From the NCBI GenBank assembly GCA_016721425.1, contig JADKID010000011.1, positions 372,001 through 436,000 on the forward strand: a stretch of 64,000 nt of DNA, in the 5' to 3' direction. Numbering within the stretch: the stretch's first letter is position 1; each line of letters opens with the position of its first letter. A program made the position numbers and the translations under genes. This DNA comes from Bryobacterales bacterium (lineage in GTDB: Bacteria > Acidobacteriota > Terriglobia > Bryobacterales > Bryobacteraceae). The notes beneath the pieces were generated by a model that was not told where the DNA came from, did no database searches, and saw only the letters and a list, made by a program, of their open reading frames with translations. Positions 9,069 to 17,564 of this stretch are shown piece after piece.

Positions 9069-9145
9069 GGGCGCGTAGCTCAGTTGGTTAGAGCGCCTGC
9101 TTCACACGCAGGAGGTCCCAGGTTCGAGTCCCGGCGCGCCCACCA
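9069..9145 (+). tRNA. tRNA-Val(CAC) with encoded CCA
   Basis: Cloverleaf with acceptor GGGCGCG/CGCGCCC, D-arm TAGCTCAGTTGGTTAGAGC, anticodon loop TTCACAC (anticodon CAC, Val), T-arm GTTCGAGTC, discriminator A at 9142 and an encoded CCA (9143-9145). From the anticodon stem onward the sequence recurs downstream at 10034 and partly at 11596, so this gene seems to have served as an integration target that was restored each time. Confidence 0.95.
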
Positions 9146-9151
9146 TCCCCC
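9107..9151 (+). repeat. att-like repeat copy A (inside tRNA-Val)
   Basis: These 45 bases, from the 3' half of the anticodon stem through the CCA and five further bases, are identical to 10034-10078. The last part (9124-9144) is also identical to 11596-11616. A second block after the tRNA (9165-9180, TTCGCATACAATGG core) is repeated at 11626-11641. A repeat starting at an anticodon stem is the usual attachment core of tyrosine recombinases acting on tRNA genes. Confidence 0.8.
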
Positions 9152-9204
9152 CCTCCGTTCCGCCCTTCGCATACAATGGCTGGCCTGTTCCTGAACGAAG
9201 CTCT

Positions 9205-9244
9205 GATGTCAAAGATTGACATCGTGACAAGGCGGGCGTAGGTT
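9205..9244 (+). promoter_or_regulatory. promoter and palindromic operator of the toxin-antitoxin module
   Basis: A perfect 8-base inverted repeat, GATGTCAA-aga-TTGACATC (9205-9223), overlaps a -35 box TTGACA (9216-9221). A 17-base spacer leads to TAGGTT (9239-9244) as a weak -10. The placement fits autorepression by the ribbon-helix-helix antitoxin encoded from 9287, which is the normal control mode of ParD/ParE modules. Confidence 0.6.
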
Positions 9245-9286
9245 GGATGGTGTGAAGACCGCACGCCAGGACAGGGGCTTGATCCA

Positions 9287-9637
9287 ATGGACCAGATGAA
9301 CGTCTCGATCACCGATGAGCTTGCGGGATATGTTCGCAAGAAGGTGAAGAGCGGGCGCTATAACAACGCCAGCGAAGTCGTGCGGGACGCCCTGCGGCGA
9401 ATGGAAAACGAGGACGACCGCGCACTCCGTTTAGCTCAACCGACGGCAGAGGATATCCTGGCGGATCTTACCGGAGAGCAACTCACCGGCATCCGGGAGC
9501 GAGTTCTCTCAGGAATTGAATCGATCGAGCGCGGCGAGTACACCGAATACGAGGGGCCGGATGACCTGAAGAAACTGGCGGAAGGCGTCAAGGCAAGGGG
9601 CCGCCAGTTGCTGGCCCAGAAAGCCGGCGGCAAATAG
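9287..9637 (+). CDS. ParD-like antitoxin (ribbon-helix-helix)
   Basis: A 116-residue type II antitoxin. The N-terminal 40 residues (MNVSITDELAGYVRKKV, then SGRYNNASEVVRDALRRME) are a ribbon-helix-helix DNA-binding domain of the ParD/CopG class. The acidic, helical C-terminal half should bind and neutralise the toxin encoded 2 bases downstream. It is longer than a standard ParD of about 80 residues because of an extra C-terminal helix rich in Lys/Arg. The ATG at 9296 is an equally possible start, since family members usually begin MNVS. A palindrome over its promoter suggests autorepression. Confidence 0.9.
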   Translation: MDQMNVSITDELAGYVRKKVKSGRYNNASEVVRDALRRMENEDDRALRLAQPTAEDILADLTGEQLTGIRERVLSGIESIERGEYTEYEGPDDLKKLAEGVKARGRQLLAQKAGGK

Positions 9638-9639
9638 CG

Positions 9640-9942
9640 ATGTTCCGCGTCTCAAAAGACGCCGAAGGCGATCTGGAGGAGATCTTTCTATATTGGGCGC
9701 AGCGGACCAGCCTGCGGGTGGCGGACCGAATCATCGACGGCATCGCAGACCGCTTCTCGCTGCTCGGCGAGCATCCGAATGCCGGTCGGTCCACGGAGGA
9801 CATCGGCGCCGGCGTCAGGTGCTTTCCGGCAGGCAAATATCTCATCTACTACCGCAAGGCCCGCGGGCGAACGGAAATCCTGCACCTCTTCCACGGCGCC
9901 CGCAATCAGTCGCGGGCTTTGCGAGCGAAGAAGTGCGAGTAG
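9640..9942 (+). CDS. ParE/RelE-family toxin
   Basis: A 100-residue toxin of the ParE/RelE fold, paired with the antitoxin 2 bases upstream. Recognisable stretches: SKDAEGDLEEIFLYWA, RVADRIIDGIADRFSLLGEHPNAGR and the beta-strand block CFPAGKYLIYYRKARGRTEILHLFHGAR. ParE members poison DNA gyrase and RelE members cleave mRNA on the ribosome; the plasmid-stabilisation-like sequence fits ParE better, but the target is not certain. The pair lies inside the first tRNA-Val module. Confidence 0.9.
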   Translation: MFRVSKDAEGDLEEIFLYWAQRTSLRVADRIIDGIADRFSLLGEHPNAGRSTEDIGAGVRCFPAGKYLIYYRKARGRTEILHLFHGARNQSRALRAKKCE

Positions 9943-10033
9943 GCAATACATATTGCTGCGCAAACAGACTCCCCCACGTTTGGAAGCGCCAGGGAACCTA
10001 CGTAGCGTATGGAGAGAGCCCGGATTGCTGCCG

Positions 10034-10078
10034 CGCAGGAGGTCCCAGGTTCGAGTCCCGGCGCGCCCACCATCCCCC
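10034..10078 (+). repeat. att-like repeat copy B (tRNA-Val 3' fragment)
   Basis: Perfect 45-base copy of 9107-9151, starting at the anticodon stem and including T-arm, acceptor 3' strand, CCA and five more bases. There is no 5' half of a tRNA before it, so it is not a functional tRNA. It marks the junction between the toxin-antitoxin module and the sulfatase module. Confidence 0.85.
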
Positions 10079-10116
10079 ACCCTCTGCCCTGATCCCCTCA
10101 TTCATAATGAGGAGTC

Positions 10117-11469
10117 ATGATCAGACGCCAGTTCCTCGCTTCGATGTCGGGCGCCGCTTTGCTGCAGGCTGCCAAACGACCGCCCAACGTCGTTCTCATC
10201 CTGGCCGATGATCTTGGCTGGGGCGACGTCGCCATGAACGGCTGCCCCGACATCCCCACGCCTCACATCGACTCAATCGCCAGGCAGGGGGTGCGCTTCT
10301 CTGAGTTCTATGCCAATGCGCCGGAGTGCACACCCACGCGCTGCGCTTTGCTCACCGGCCGGTACCAGCAGCGCGTCGGCGGTTTGGAATGCGCCATCGG
10401 CGTCAACAACCTCGGCCGCTACGACGAAGCGGAGTGGCTACAGAAGAAGGGCGAACTCGGCCTTCCCGCGACCCAGCCGACCCTGGCCCGGTTCCTTCGC
10501 CAAAACGGTTATGACACGGCTTGCATCGGCAAGTGGCATCTTGGTTACGGGAGCAGATTCGGCCCGCTCACACATGGATTCGAACGCTATTTCGGTATTC
10601 TCGGAGGAAACGCTGACTACTTCACTCACCAGGAAATGGGGGAGGGGGCTGGCACGTCGCAACTCTACGACCAGGATTCGCCGACCCAGCGGCGAGGGTA
10701 CCTGACGGACCTTTTCACCGAGGAGGCGCTGTCCTGGATGCGCGGCAGGGGCTCCAAACCGTTCTTTCTCTATCTGCCCTTCAACGCCCCGCATTCACCC
10801 ATCCAGGACCCTGACGAGTTCGATGCGGCGACGGGTACGGCCCCCCACCGAAACCGGCAACGATCCGTGTACGGCAAGATGGTGCGTCGATTGGACGACT
10901 CGATCGGAGCAATCCTCCGTCAGATCGACGCAATGGGCGCCGCCAACAATACCCTGCTGCTCTTTCTGAGCGACAACGGCGCCGATCCGAATGGCCGGAA
11001 CCTCCCCTACCGTGGCGCCAAGAGCTCTGTCTGGGAGGGAGGCATCCGCGTGCCGTGTGCCGTCCGCTGGCCTGGGCGTATCAAAGCTGGAGGCGTCCTG
11101 GCCCAGCCCGCCATGACCATGGACTTGCTGCCGACGATTCTCTCCGCGGCTGGAGTACCGTCCTCCAAAGCCTATCCCCCGGACGGAATCGACCTGCTCC
11201 CGTTTCTCACCGCCACCCGCCCGCCCGTTTCCAGAACTCTCTTCTGGCGCTACAAGCGAGCGGCCATTCGCCGCAAGGCCGTCCGTGACGGCGACTGGAA
11301 ATACGTCTTCGATTCTGGGAAAGAGTACCTCTTCCACCTGGGCAAGGATCCCCTGGAACAGCGGGATTTGATCGCCCTCAATCCTCAAGAGGCCGGCGGC
11401 CTTCGGGCAAAGCTGGCCGCCTGGGAGAATGAAGTGCGGGCTCCCAGGCTGGCCGCGTTCCGCCAATAG
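10117..11469 (+). CDS. sulfatase (formylglycine-dependent, arylsulfatase type)
   Basis: A 450-residue sulfatase of the alkaline phosphatase superfamily. The N-terminus (MIRRQFLASMSGAALLQA) looks like a short Tat-type signal. Metal site: Asp31-Asp32 in LILADDLGWGD. The C-x-P-x-R sulfatase signature is C71-TPTR, in which Cys is oxidised to formylglycine; it continues CALLTGRY. GKWHLGYG and FLSDNGADPNG supply further active-site residues. The substrate is probably a sulfated sugar or polysaccharide, but this cannot be told from sequence. The ribosome site GGAG lies partly in a 6-base-stem hairpin (10096-10112). The gene stands alone in the second tRNA-Val module. Confidence 0.93.
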   Translation: MIRRQFLASMSGAALLQAAKRPPNVVLILADDLGWGDVAMNGCPDIPTPHIDSIARQGVRFSEFYANAPECTPTRCALLTGRYQQRVGGLECAIGVNNLGRYDEAEWLQKKGELGLPATQPTLARFLRQNGYDTACIGKWHLGYGSRFGPLTHGFERYFGILGGNADYFTHQEMGEGAGTSQLYDQDSPTQRRGYLTDLFTEEALSWMRGRGSKPFFLYLPFNAPHSPIQDPDEFDAATGTAPHRNRQRSVYGKMVRRLDDSIGAILRQIDAMGAANNTLLLFLSDNGADPNGRNLPYRGAKSSVWEGGIRVPCAVRWPGRIKAGGVLAQPAMTMDLLPTILSAAGVPSSKAYPPDGIDLLPFLTATRPPVSRTLFWRYKRAAIRRKAVRDGDWKYVFDSGKEYLFHLGKDPLEQRDLIALNPQEAGGLRAKLAAWENEVRAPRLAAFRQ

Positions 11470-11595
11470 TCTCATCGGCACGACGCGGCGGGCCGACTTC
11501 TGATCAAGTCAGGACACTGCTCTTCTCTGGAGACCACCCCCTTGGGCAATCGGGACGATTGGGATGGGCGGGGACGATTGGAGGCTGTTTCCGTA

Positions 11596-11641
11596 TCGAG
11601 TCCCGGCGCGCCCACCCTCTCCCCTCTTCGCATACAATGGC
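11596..11641 (+). repeat. att-like repeat copy C (short tRNA-Val 3' fragment plus flank)
   Basis: Bases 11596-11616 equal 9124-9144 (T-arm, acceptor 3' strand, CC). Bases 11626-11641 equal 9165-9180, a block lying after the intact tRNA. The gap between the two blocks is 9 bases here and 20 bases at copy A. This copy marks the right end of the inserted region and contains the TACAAT box in front of the DUF1080 gene. Confidence 0.75.
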
Positions 11642-11647
11642 ACCACC

Positions 11648-12424
11648 ATGCCAACGGAAACCTCCCGACGAAATCTACTCCTTGCTGCCCTCGCCACCGG
11701 CTCCACCGCATCCCTGCTGGCACAGCCGCCGGCCAGCCCACCCTACGTCCCCAAACAGAGCGACCGGCCGGAACAGATCGATGGGGACGAGGCTGGGTTC
11801 CAGAGCATCTTTGACGGAAAAAGCCTTGCAGGGTGGGAGGGCGATCCCACTTACTGGCGGGTTGCCGACGGGCTCATGACCGGCGAGATCACGCCCGAAA
11901 CGATCATCAAGAGCAACACGTTCATCATCTGGCAGGGGGGCGTGCTGGAGGATTTCGAGCTCAAGGTAGAGTGCCGCATTACCGCGGCCGGCAATAGCGG
12001 CATCAACTACCGCAGCGTGGTTGTACCGGACAAAGTGACGCCCGCCAACCGTTTTGCCATGCGCGGGTATCAGTGCGACATCGATGGCAAGAACCGCTAC
12101 ACGGGCAACAACTACGAGGAGAAGGGCCGGCTGTTTTTGGCCGAGCGTGGAGACGTCACTCACGTCACTGGCACGCGCAAGCCGGTGCTGCTCTCGCGGC
12201 TGGGGGACAACAAGGCTTTGGCCGGGGCCGTCACCGACGGCTGGAACGGAATCCACCTGATCGCCCGCGGCAACGTCCTGATGCACAGCATTAACGGGCA
12301 GATGATGTGCGTGGTGATCGATGACGACCCGGCCCGCGCGCGCAGCGGGCAGATCGGCGTGCAGGTGCATGTCGGTCCGCCGATGCGCGTGGAGTACCGG
12401 AACTGGCGGCTCAAGCGGCTGTAG
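11648..12424 (+). CDS. Tat-exported DUF1080 (3-keto-disaccharide hydrolase domain) protein
   Basis: A 258-residue secreted protein. The ATG at 11648 opens a twin-arginine signal (TSRRNLLLAALATG). The mature part is one DUF1080 domain, a concanavalin-like beta sandwich: FQSIFDGKSLAGWEGDPTYWRVADG, then FELKVECRITAAGNSGINYRS and ending MRVEYRNWRLKRL. DUF1080 proteins are now described as 3-keto-glycoside hydrolases in some bacteria; activity here is inferred. A TACAAT box ends 9 bases before the ATG and there is no ribosome site, suggesting a leaderless or nearly leaderless message. A strong terminator follows. Confidence 0.88.
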   Translation: MPTETSRRNLLLAALATGSTASLLAQPPASPPYVPKQSDRPEQIDGDEAGFQSIFDGKSLAGWEGDPTYWRVADGLMTGEITPETIIKSNTFIIWQGGVLEDFELKVECRITAAGNSGINYRSVVVPDKVTPANRFAMRGYQCDIDGKNRYTGNNYEEKGRLFLAERGDVTHVTGTRKPVLLSRLGDNKALAGAVTDGWNGIHLIARGNVLMHSINGQMMCVVIDDDPARARSGQIGVQVHVGPPMRVEYRNWRLKRL

Positions 12425-12430
12425 ACACGG

Positions 12431-12459
12431 GAGGCCGCCTGGAGAGGCGGCCTCGTTTT
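12431..12459 (+). terminator. rho-independent terminator
   Basis: A perfect 10-base stem GAGGCCGCCT / AGGCGGCCTC with a 4-base loop, followed by GTTTTCG. It lies 7 bases after the DUF1080 stop and separates it from the convergent icd gene. Confidence 0.9.
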
Positions 12460-12479
12460 CGCGTGTTTGAGCGGTAGGC

Positions 12480-13715
<1,236 letters not shown>

Positions 13716-13796
13716 CCTGAACTTCCTCTGCTGTCTCGTGATTGCGGGCGCGCTCAGCCCCAAGCTCCCAGGTCGCCGCGCTATACCGTCGCTTTG

Positions 13797-13825
13797 TGTA
13801 TAGCATTACAGATATCAAGAGTCAA
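13797..13825 (-). promoter_or_regulatory. sigma-70-type promoter of icd
   Basis: Read on the minus strand: -35 TTGACT (13820-13825), a spacer of exactly 17 bases, -10 TATACA (13797-13802). It sits between the end of the upstream gene and the icd start, so icd has its own promoter. The predicted start of transcription is near 13790. Confidence 0.75.
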
Positions 13826-13852
13826 ACATCTGGGCGAAATTTGCCGTACCGG

Positions 13853-16324
13853 CTACGGTTCCGGCGGTCCGGGATACCGCGCACCCGGGCCTTTCACCGA
13901 GTGCCAGATGGCCCGGTTGAGCGCGCCTTCGTCCGCCGCGTCCGGCTCGGTGAAATCCATCCGCATCGACATCTCCGCCAGCGTCCGCGGCAGGCCGCGC
14001 AGTGCGCGCAAGGGCGGGTTCATCTCGTCCAGCGGAATCCGACTCGGCAGCGCGCGATACACCGTTGCGTCGGGCGTGGTGGTGAACACGGAGAACATCG
14101 GATCGGCCGCCAGATCGAACTGATTCGACACCGGCAGGCCGAGAATCTGCTCAATGGTCCGGTACATATTGATCGTGGTGTAGAGTGTGCTGTCCACGGT
14201 CCCGCGCTTCGTCCACGGACTGATCACCAGGCCCACTGTACGGTGGCCGTCCACGTGATCCACACCGTCCTGGGCATCGTCCTCGGTGACGAAGATCGCG
14301 GATTCTTTCCAGTAGCGGCTGCGGGAGATCGCCTCCACAATCCGGCCCAGCGCCAGATCATTGTCCGCCACGCACGCCCGCGGCGTCGGATAGCCGGGCG
14401 CCGTGCCGTTAGTGTGGTCCTGCGGCAGTAACAATACGACCAGACGCGGCAGATTGCCGTTCTTTTCGAATTCGGCGAACTCGGCCAGGAACTCAGAGGC
14501 CCGCCGCTGGTCCGTCACTCTCATGTTGAATCCGGGATAGCGCGGATGGTAGATGTCCCTCAGGCCGAGAACAGTCGGCTTGGCCTCGATGCCTACCCGC
14601 CCTGCGCCGCTTTTCCAGTCCTTATAGATGTCGCTCCATGTGGCGCCACGCGGCGTGATGGTGGCTTCGCCGCGCTCGCCATAGCTGCGCACGCTCACCT
14701 GATGCGCCTTGGCGTTGTCCCAGAGGAAATCGCTGGGTGCGTACAACATCGGGTTGGCGTCGCTCCGCCCATTGCCGTACTTGTGCAACCAGTCACTGGC
14801 GTAGCCTTGCGTACACCATCGGTGGCCCAGCGCCGATTGATCCCCGGGCGCGTAGTAGTTATCCAGCAGCACATAGGTCTCCGCCAGGGCGTGATGGTTG
14901 GGCGTGACAGCGCGCCCGAAATGCACCAGCGCAGGGTCGCCGTTGCCCCGCTCCATGTCGCCGAACACCTGATCGTAGGTGCGGTTCTCTTTGATGATGT
15001 AGAAGACGTGGCGGATGGGCGACGCGCGGCCCGCGTCCATGGGAATGGGGTGCCCGCGGCCGGCCGGACGCTGGGGCGTCTGCTCCGCGCGGTTGTTGAG
15101 CCGTACCTGCGCAGTAAAGGCGGCCAGCTGTTTGGGATTGGGAATATCGAGCAGGGAGACGACGCCCACGCGGTCCCGGTAGCTGCGGCCCTGCCGCCCG
15201 GCGGCGAGCGGCGCGATGGAGCCAAACCCATACCCGCTGGCAACGCACAACTGCGCCCCGTCCGCACTCAATGCAACCGCGGTGGGGTACCAGCCCGTGG
15301 GAATGAAGCCGCGCACGGGTTTGGCGGCATCGCCGGGATCCACCACGGCCACAGCGTTGTTTGCGCCGTTGGCGACGTACAACCGCTTGCCGTCGCGGCT
15401 CAGCGCCAGTGCGTTGGGAGAACTGCCCAACGGCGCGGACCGGAACAGGCGGACGTTTAGCGTGCTCACCACCGTCTCCGTCTCCGTGTTTACTACTGAA
15501 ACCGAGTCGCTGTTGGCGTTGGCCACGTAGAGCCGCGATCCGTCCGGGCTGACCACCATCGCGCTGGGATGCAGCCCCACCTCGATGTGCCGGATTACCT
15601 TGGCCTCCGTGCTGTCAATCACCGAAACCGTGCCACTAGCCGGAATCCCCGTGCGCGGGTCCAGCACCACCGGGAATGTCCCGTCTGTCGTGTCCGATGC
15701 GGTGGGCCGCCGTCCGCCCCAATTGCTGACATACACCTTGGCGCCGCGCACTACCACGGTGTACGGAAAACTGCCCACGGCGATCTCCTTCACGTTGAGC
15801 GTGGCCGTATCGATCATCGCCACTGCGTGCTTCAGATTCAGCGCCACATACAGCGTGCGCCCGTCAGCGCTGAGCGCCAGTCCGGATGGTGCGCCGCCGG
15901 CGATTTTCACCGCGCCGCTCTGCCGGAACTCGCCGCCGTCGGCGCGCGCAAACACCTTCACCTCGTCGCTCTTGCCGCCCCCCACGTACAGCTTGCGCCC
16001 GTCAGAGTCGAACGCCACACCCACGAAGCTGTCGCCGATGGGGATGGTCTGTGTCACGGTCTTGCTCGCCATGGACACCAAGTGCAGGCTACGCGGCGCG
16101 AAATTGCTGCCGGTGACTACTGCGAGCATCTTGCCGTCCGGGCTAAGCACCATGCCCAGCGGGCGGTCGCTGACCTCCACATGGGTGCCGGCTGGAGTCA
16201 ATACCTGTCCGGTTGGAATCACGAAGCTGCCGTCGTCCTGGCGGCCGATCCGCCGCGTCACGTAGAGCCCCATCGCCACGGAAACGCACGTCACAAACAC
16301 CAGGATCCGCATTGTCAGTTTCAT
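13853..16324 (-). CDS. YncE-like beta-propeller fused to an alkaline-phosphatase-superfamily phosphoesterase
   Basis: An 823-residue exported protein. The start at 16324 has GGAG 6 bases upstream and opens a signal/anchor helix (MRILVFVTCVSVAMGLYV). Residues about 40-410 form a seven-bladed propeller of YVTN-type repeats (SPDGKMLAVVTG, SADGRTLYVALN, SPDGSRLYVANAN, SRDGKRLYVANG). The C-terminal half is a phosphoesterase domain (IKENRTYDQVFGDMERGNGDP, DNYYAPGDQSALGHRW, VTEDDAQDGVDHVDGHRT), the PF04185 / acid-phosphatase group. The ends match the known bifunctional YncE / alkaline phosphatase family. Substrate unknown. It follows the diiron gene by 22 bases. Confidence 0.88.
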   Translation of the reverse strand: MKLTMRILVFVTCVSVAMGLYVTRRIGRQDDGSFVIPTGQVLTPAGTHVEVSDRPLGMVLSPDGKMLAVVTGSNFAPRSLHLVSMASKTVTQTIPIGDSFVGVAFDSDGRKLYVGGGKSDEVKVFARADGGEFRQSGAVKIAGGAPSGLALSADGRTLYVALNLKHAVAMIDTATLNVKEIAVGSFPYTVVVRGAKVYVSNWGGRRPTASDTTDGTFPVVLDPRTGIPASGTVSVIDSTEAKVIRHIEVGLHPSAMVVSPDGSRLYVANANSDSVSVVNTETETVVSTLNVRLFRSAPLGSSPNALALSRDGKRLYVANGANNAVAVVDPGDAAKPVRGFIPTGWYPTAVALSADGAQLCVASGYGFGSIAPLAAGRQGRSYRDRVGVVSLLDIPNPKQLAAFTAQVRLNNRAEQTPQRPAGRGHPIPMDAGRASPIRHVFYIIKENRTYDQVFGDMERGNGDPALVHFGRAVTPNHHALAETYVLLDNYYAPGDQSALGHRWCTQGYASDWLHKYGNGRSDANPMLYAPSDFLWDNAKAHQVSVRSYGERGEATITPRGATWSDIYKDWKSGAGRVGIEAKPTVLGLRDIYHPRYPGFNMRVTDQRRASEFLAEFAEFEKNGNLPRLVVLLLPQDHTNGTAPGYPTPRACVADNDLALGRIVEAISRSRYWKESAIFVTEDDAQDGVDHVDGHRTVGLVISPWTKRGTVDSTLYTTINMYRTIEQILGLPVSNQFDLAADPMFSVFTTTPDATVYRALPSRIPLDEMNPPLRALRGLPRTLAEMSMRMDFTEPDAADEGALNRAIWHSVKGPGARYPGPPEP

Positions 16325-16346
16325 CTTCATCTCCACACAGGGGGTA

Positions 16347-17519
16347 TCATCGTCCAGCCGCGTACCAATTGTTTCGTATCCGCTCATGACGCTGCTGGTG
16401 GCGCGCGTCCTGAGTCTGCCGCTGGTCCAGCGCCCGCTGCCTCGCCCTGGGCGCCCAGCGCTCCAGCCCCACGCGCCGGGCGCGCTCCGCCGAGAGGGTC
16501 GCATCAATTTCGGCCTGCCGTTCCGGCGGCAACTCCGCGGCCAGCAACCTCGGCGCAGCGGACTCCGTCTCAAACACCGCTGTCAGCGTCAGCAGCGGGA
16601 TCGTCCGCAACCATCTCCGCAGGAAGTACTCGGTGAGCAGATGCGACGCGATCCCCTCCACCGCGGTCACCGGATTCGTCCCGAAGACTTCCCCGCCCGA
16701 GCGGCTCTTCTTCTGGTTTGTGAAGTTCTCCAACCCCTTCTTCACCAGCGCGACGAACCGCCGCCACGGCCGCGGCCCAAACAGATAGGTGTCCGCGGCG
16801 CTCATGATGCAGAGGTGCTTCACCTCGTCGCGCTCCAGATTCCGCAGCACCAAGTGGAGCGGGCCCTCCGCGTGCGCCGCCATCACCACATAGCTGGACG
16901 AGGCATTCCACTCCGTCGTCTGCCGGCTGATCAGATGCCTCACTGCCGCCGCGTCATCAGCCGTCACCACCATTGGCTGATTCGGATTGTCCCGTCGCGG
17001 CGGCATCCCCATCAGACGCTCGATGATCCGCGCCAGCGTATTGCTGTGCCGCCGCTCCTCCGCGCACCACGCGCCCTCGCACCACGCCACGCCGTGCCCG
17101 GCGCCATAGCGTGACTGCTCTTCGTTCTTCCCCATGAAGCGCCCCAACGCGGGTAACAGAAACCGGAACCCCTCGCCGCTCTGCCGGGTGTAGTCAGGAA
17201 TGGGCTCTTCGTCCTCCATCGCCATGTTCAGCATCAGCGCCATCTCCCACCGCGCGATGCCCCGCACGTTGCCCGGCTCAATCGCTTTCAGGTCCACCTT
17301 CTGCCACGGCCGCGCCCGGTGGTGCAAGTCCCCCGGCTCATGGTGAAAGCCCCAGAAGGACCACAGATACTCGTCCAGGACGCCGGCCTGAAAATCCTCG
17401 CGGACAATGCGGTAGATGTTGCGCAGCGTCACCGGCAGCCGGAGCGCCTGCCGCCACTCGCCCCACCGCCGCTCCGGTTCGGGTGGCGCCGCAGGCCTAT
17501 ATAGAAGGGCGTCCGTCAT
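16347..17519 (-). CDS. diiron ferritin-like protein resembling acyl-ACP desaturase
   Basis: A 390-residue soluble protein. Two E-x-x-H motifs in helical context, EERRHSNTLARIIERL and RDEVKHLCIMSAAD, together with the Glu residues of RWEMALMLNMAMEDE and AAHAEGPLHL, give the ligand pattern of a four-helix diiron site. The order and spacing (first EExRH with a helix, then a TEWNASS...E...DEVKH block) recall plant-type acyl-ACP desaturases. A basic, Gln/Arg-rich tail of about 40 residues follows. Start chosen at the ATG at 17519, because longer versions lack family-like sequence. It probably shares a transcript with the YncE/phosphoesterase gene. Desaturase activity is inferred; another diiron oxidase role is possible. 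Confidence 0.65.
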   Translation of the reverse strand: MTDALLYRPAAPPEPERRWGEWRQALRLPVTLRNIYRIVREDFQAGVLDEYLWSFWGFHHEPGDLHHRARPWQKVDLKAIEPGNVRGIARWEMALMLNMAMEDEEPIPDYTRQSGEGFRFLLPALGRFMGKNEEQSRYGAGHGVAWCEGAWCAEERRHSNTLARIIERLMGMPPRRDNPNQPMVVTADDAAAVRHLISRQTTEWNASSSYVVMAAHAEGPLHLVLRNLERDEVKHLCIMSAADTYLFGPRPWRRFVALVKKGLENFTNQKKSRSGGEVFGTNPVTAVEGIASHLLTEYFLRRWLRTIPLLTLTAVFETESAAPRLLAAELPPERQAEIDATLSAERARRVGLERWAPRARQRALDQRQTQDARHQQRHERIRNNWYAAGR

Positions 17520-17564
17520 CCTATGCCATAATGACGAATCTTCCGGGAAGGCGCATCTCCACCA

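Larger units (their letters stand above)
9107..11641 (+). mobile_element. two serial small insertions at tRNA-Val
   Basis: The region after tRNA-Val is cut into two modules by partial copies of the tRNA 3' end. Module 1 (repeat spacing 927 bases) carries a ParD/ParE toxin-antitoxin pair. Module 2 (repeat spacing about 1545 bases) carries one sulfatase gene. The outermost repeat C also keeps the 16-base block that follows the intact tRNA, so the original neighbour was probably the DUF1080 gene at 11648. No integrase is present, so the modules either moved in trans or are remnants of larger elements. Insertion is inferred from the repeats. Confidence 0.6.

Noticed and set aside
10034..10078. 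A second tRNA-Val gene
   Set aside because: Only the 3' half of the tRNA is present; there is no D-arm or 5' acceptor strand in the preceding bases.
9107..11641. A complete integrative element with integrase in the tRNA-Val region
   Set aside because: Only parD, parE and the sulfatase gene are found between the repeats. No integrase, excisionase or phage gene fits in the remaining bases.
16325..16573. Upstream extension of the YncE/phosphoesterase frame by 83 codons
   Set aside because: The extension is Arg/Ser/Gly-rich, overlaps the end of the diiron gene, and would bury the signal peptide. The ATG at 16324 has GGAG at the right distance.
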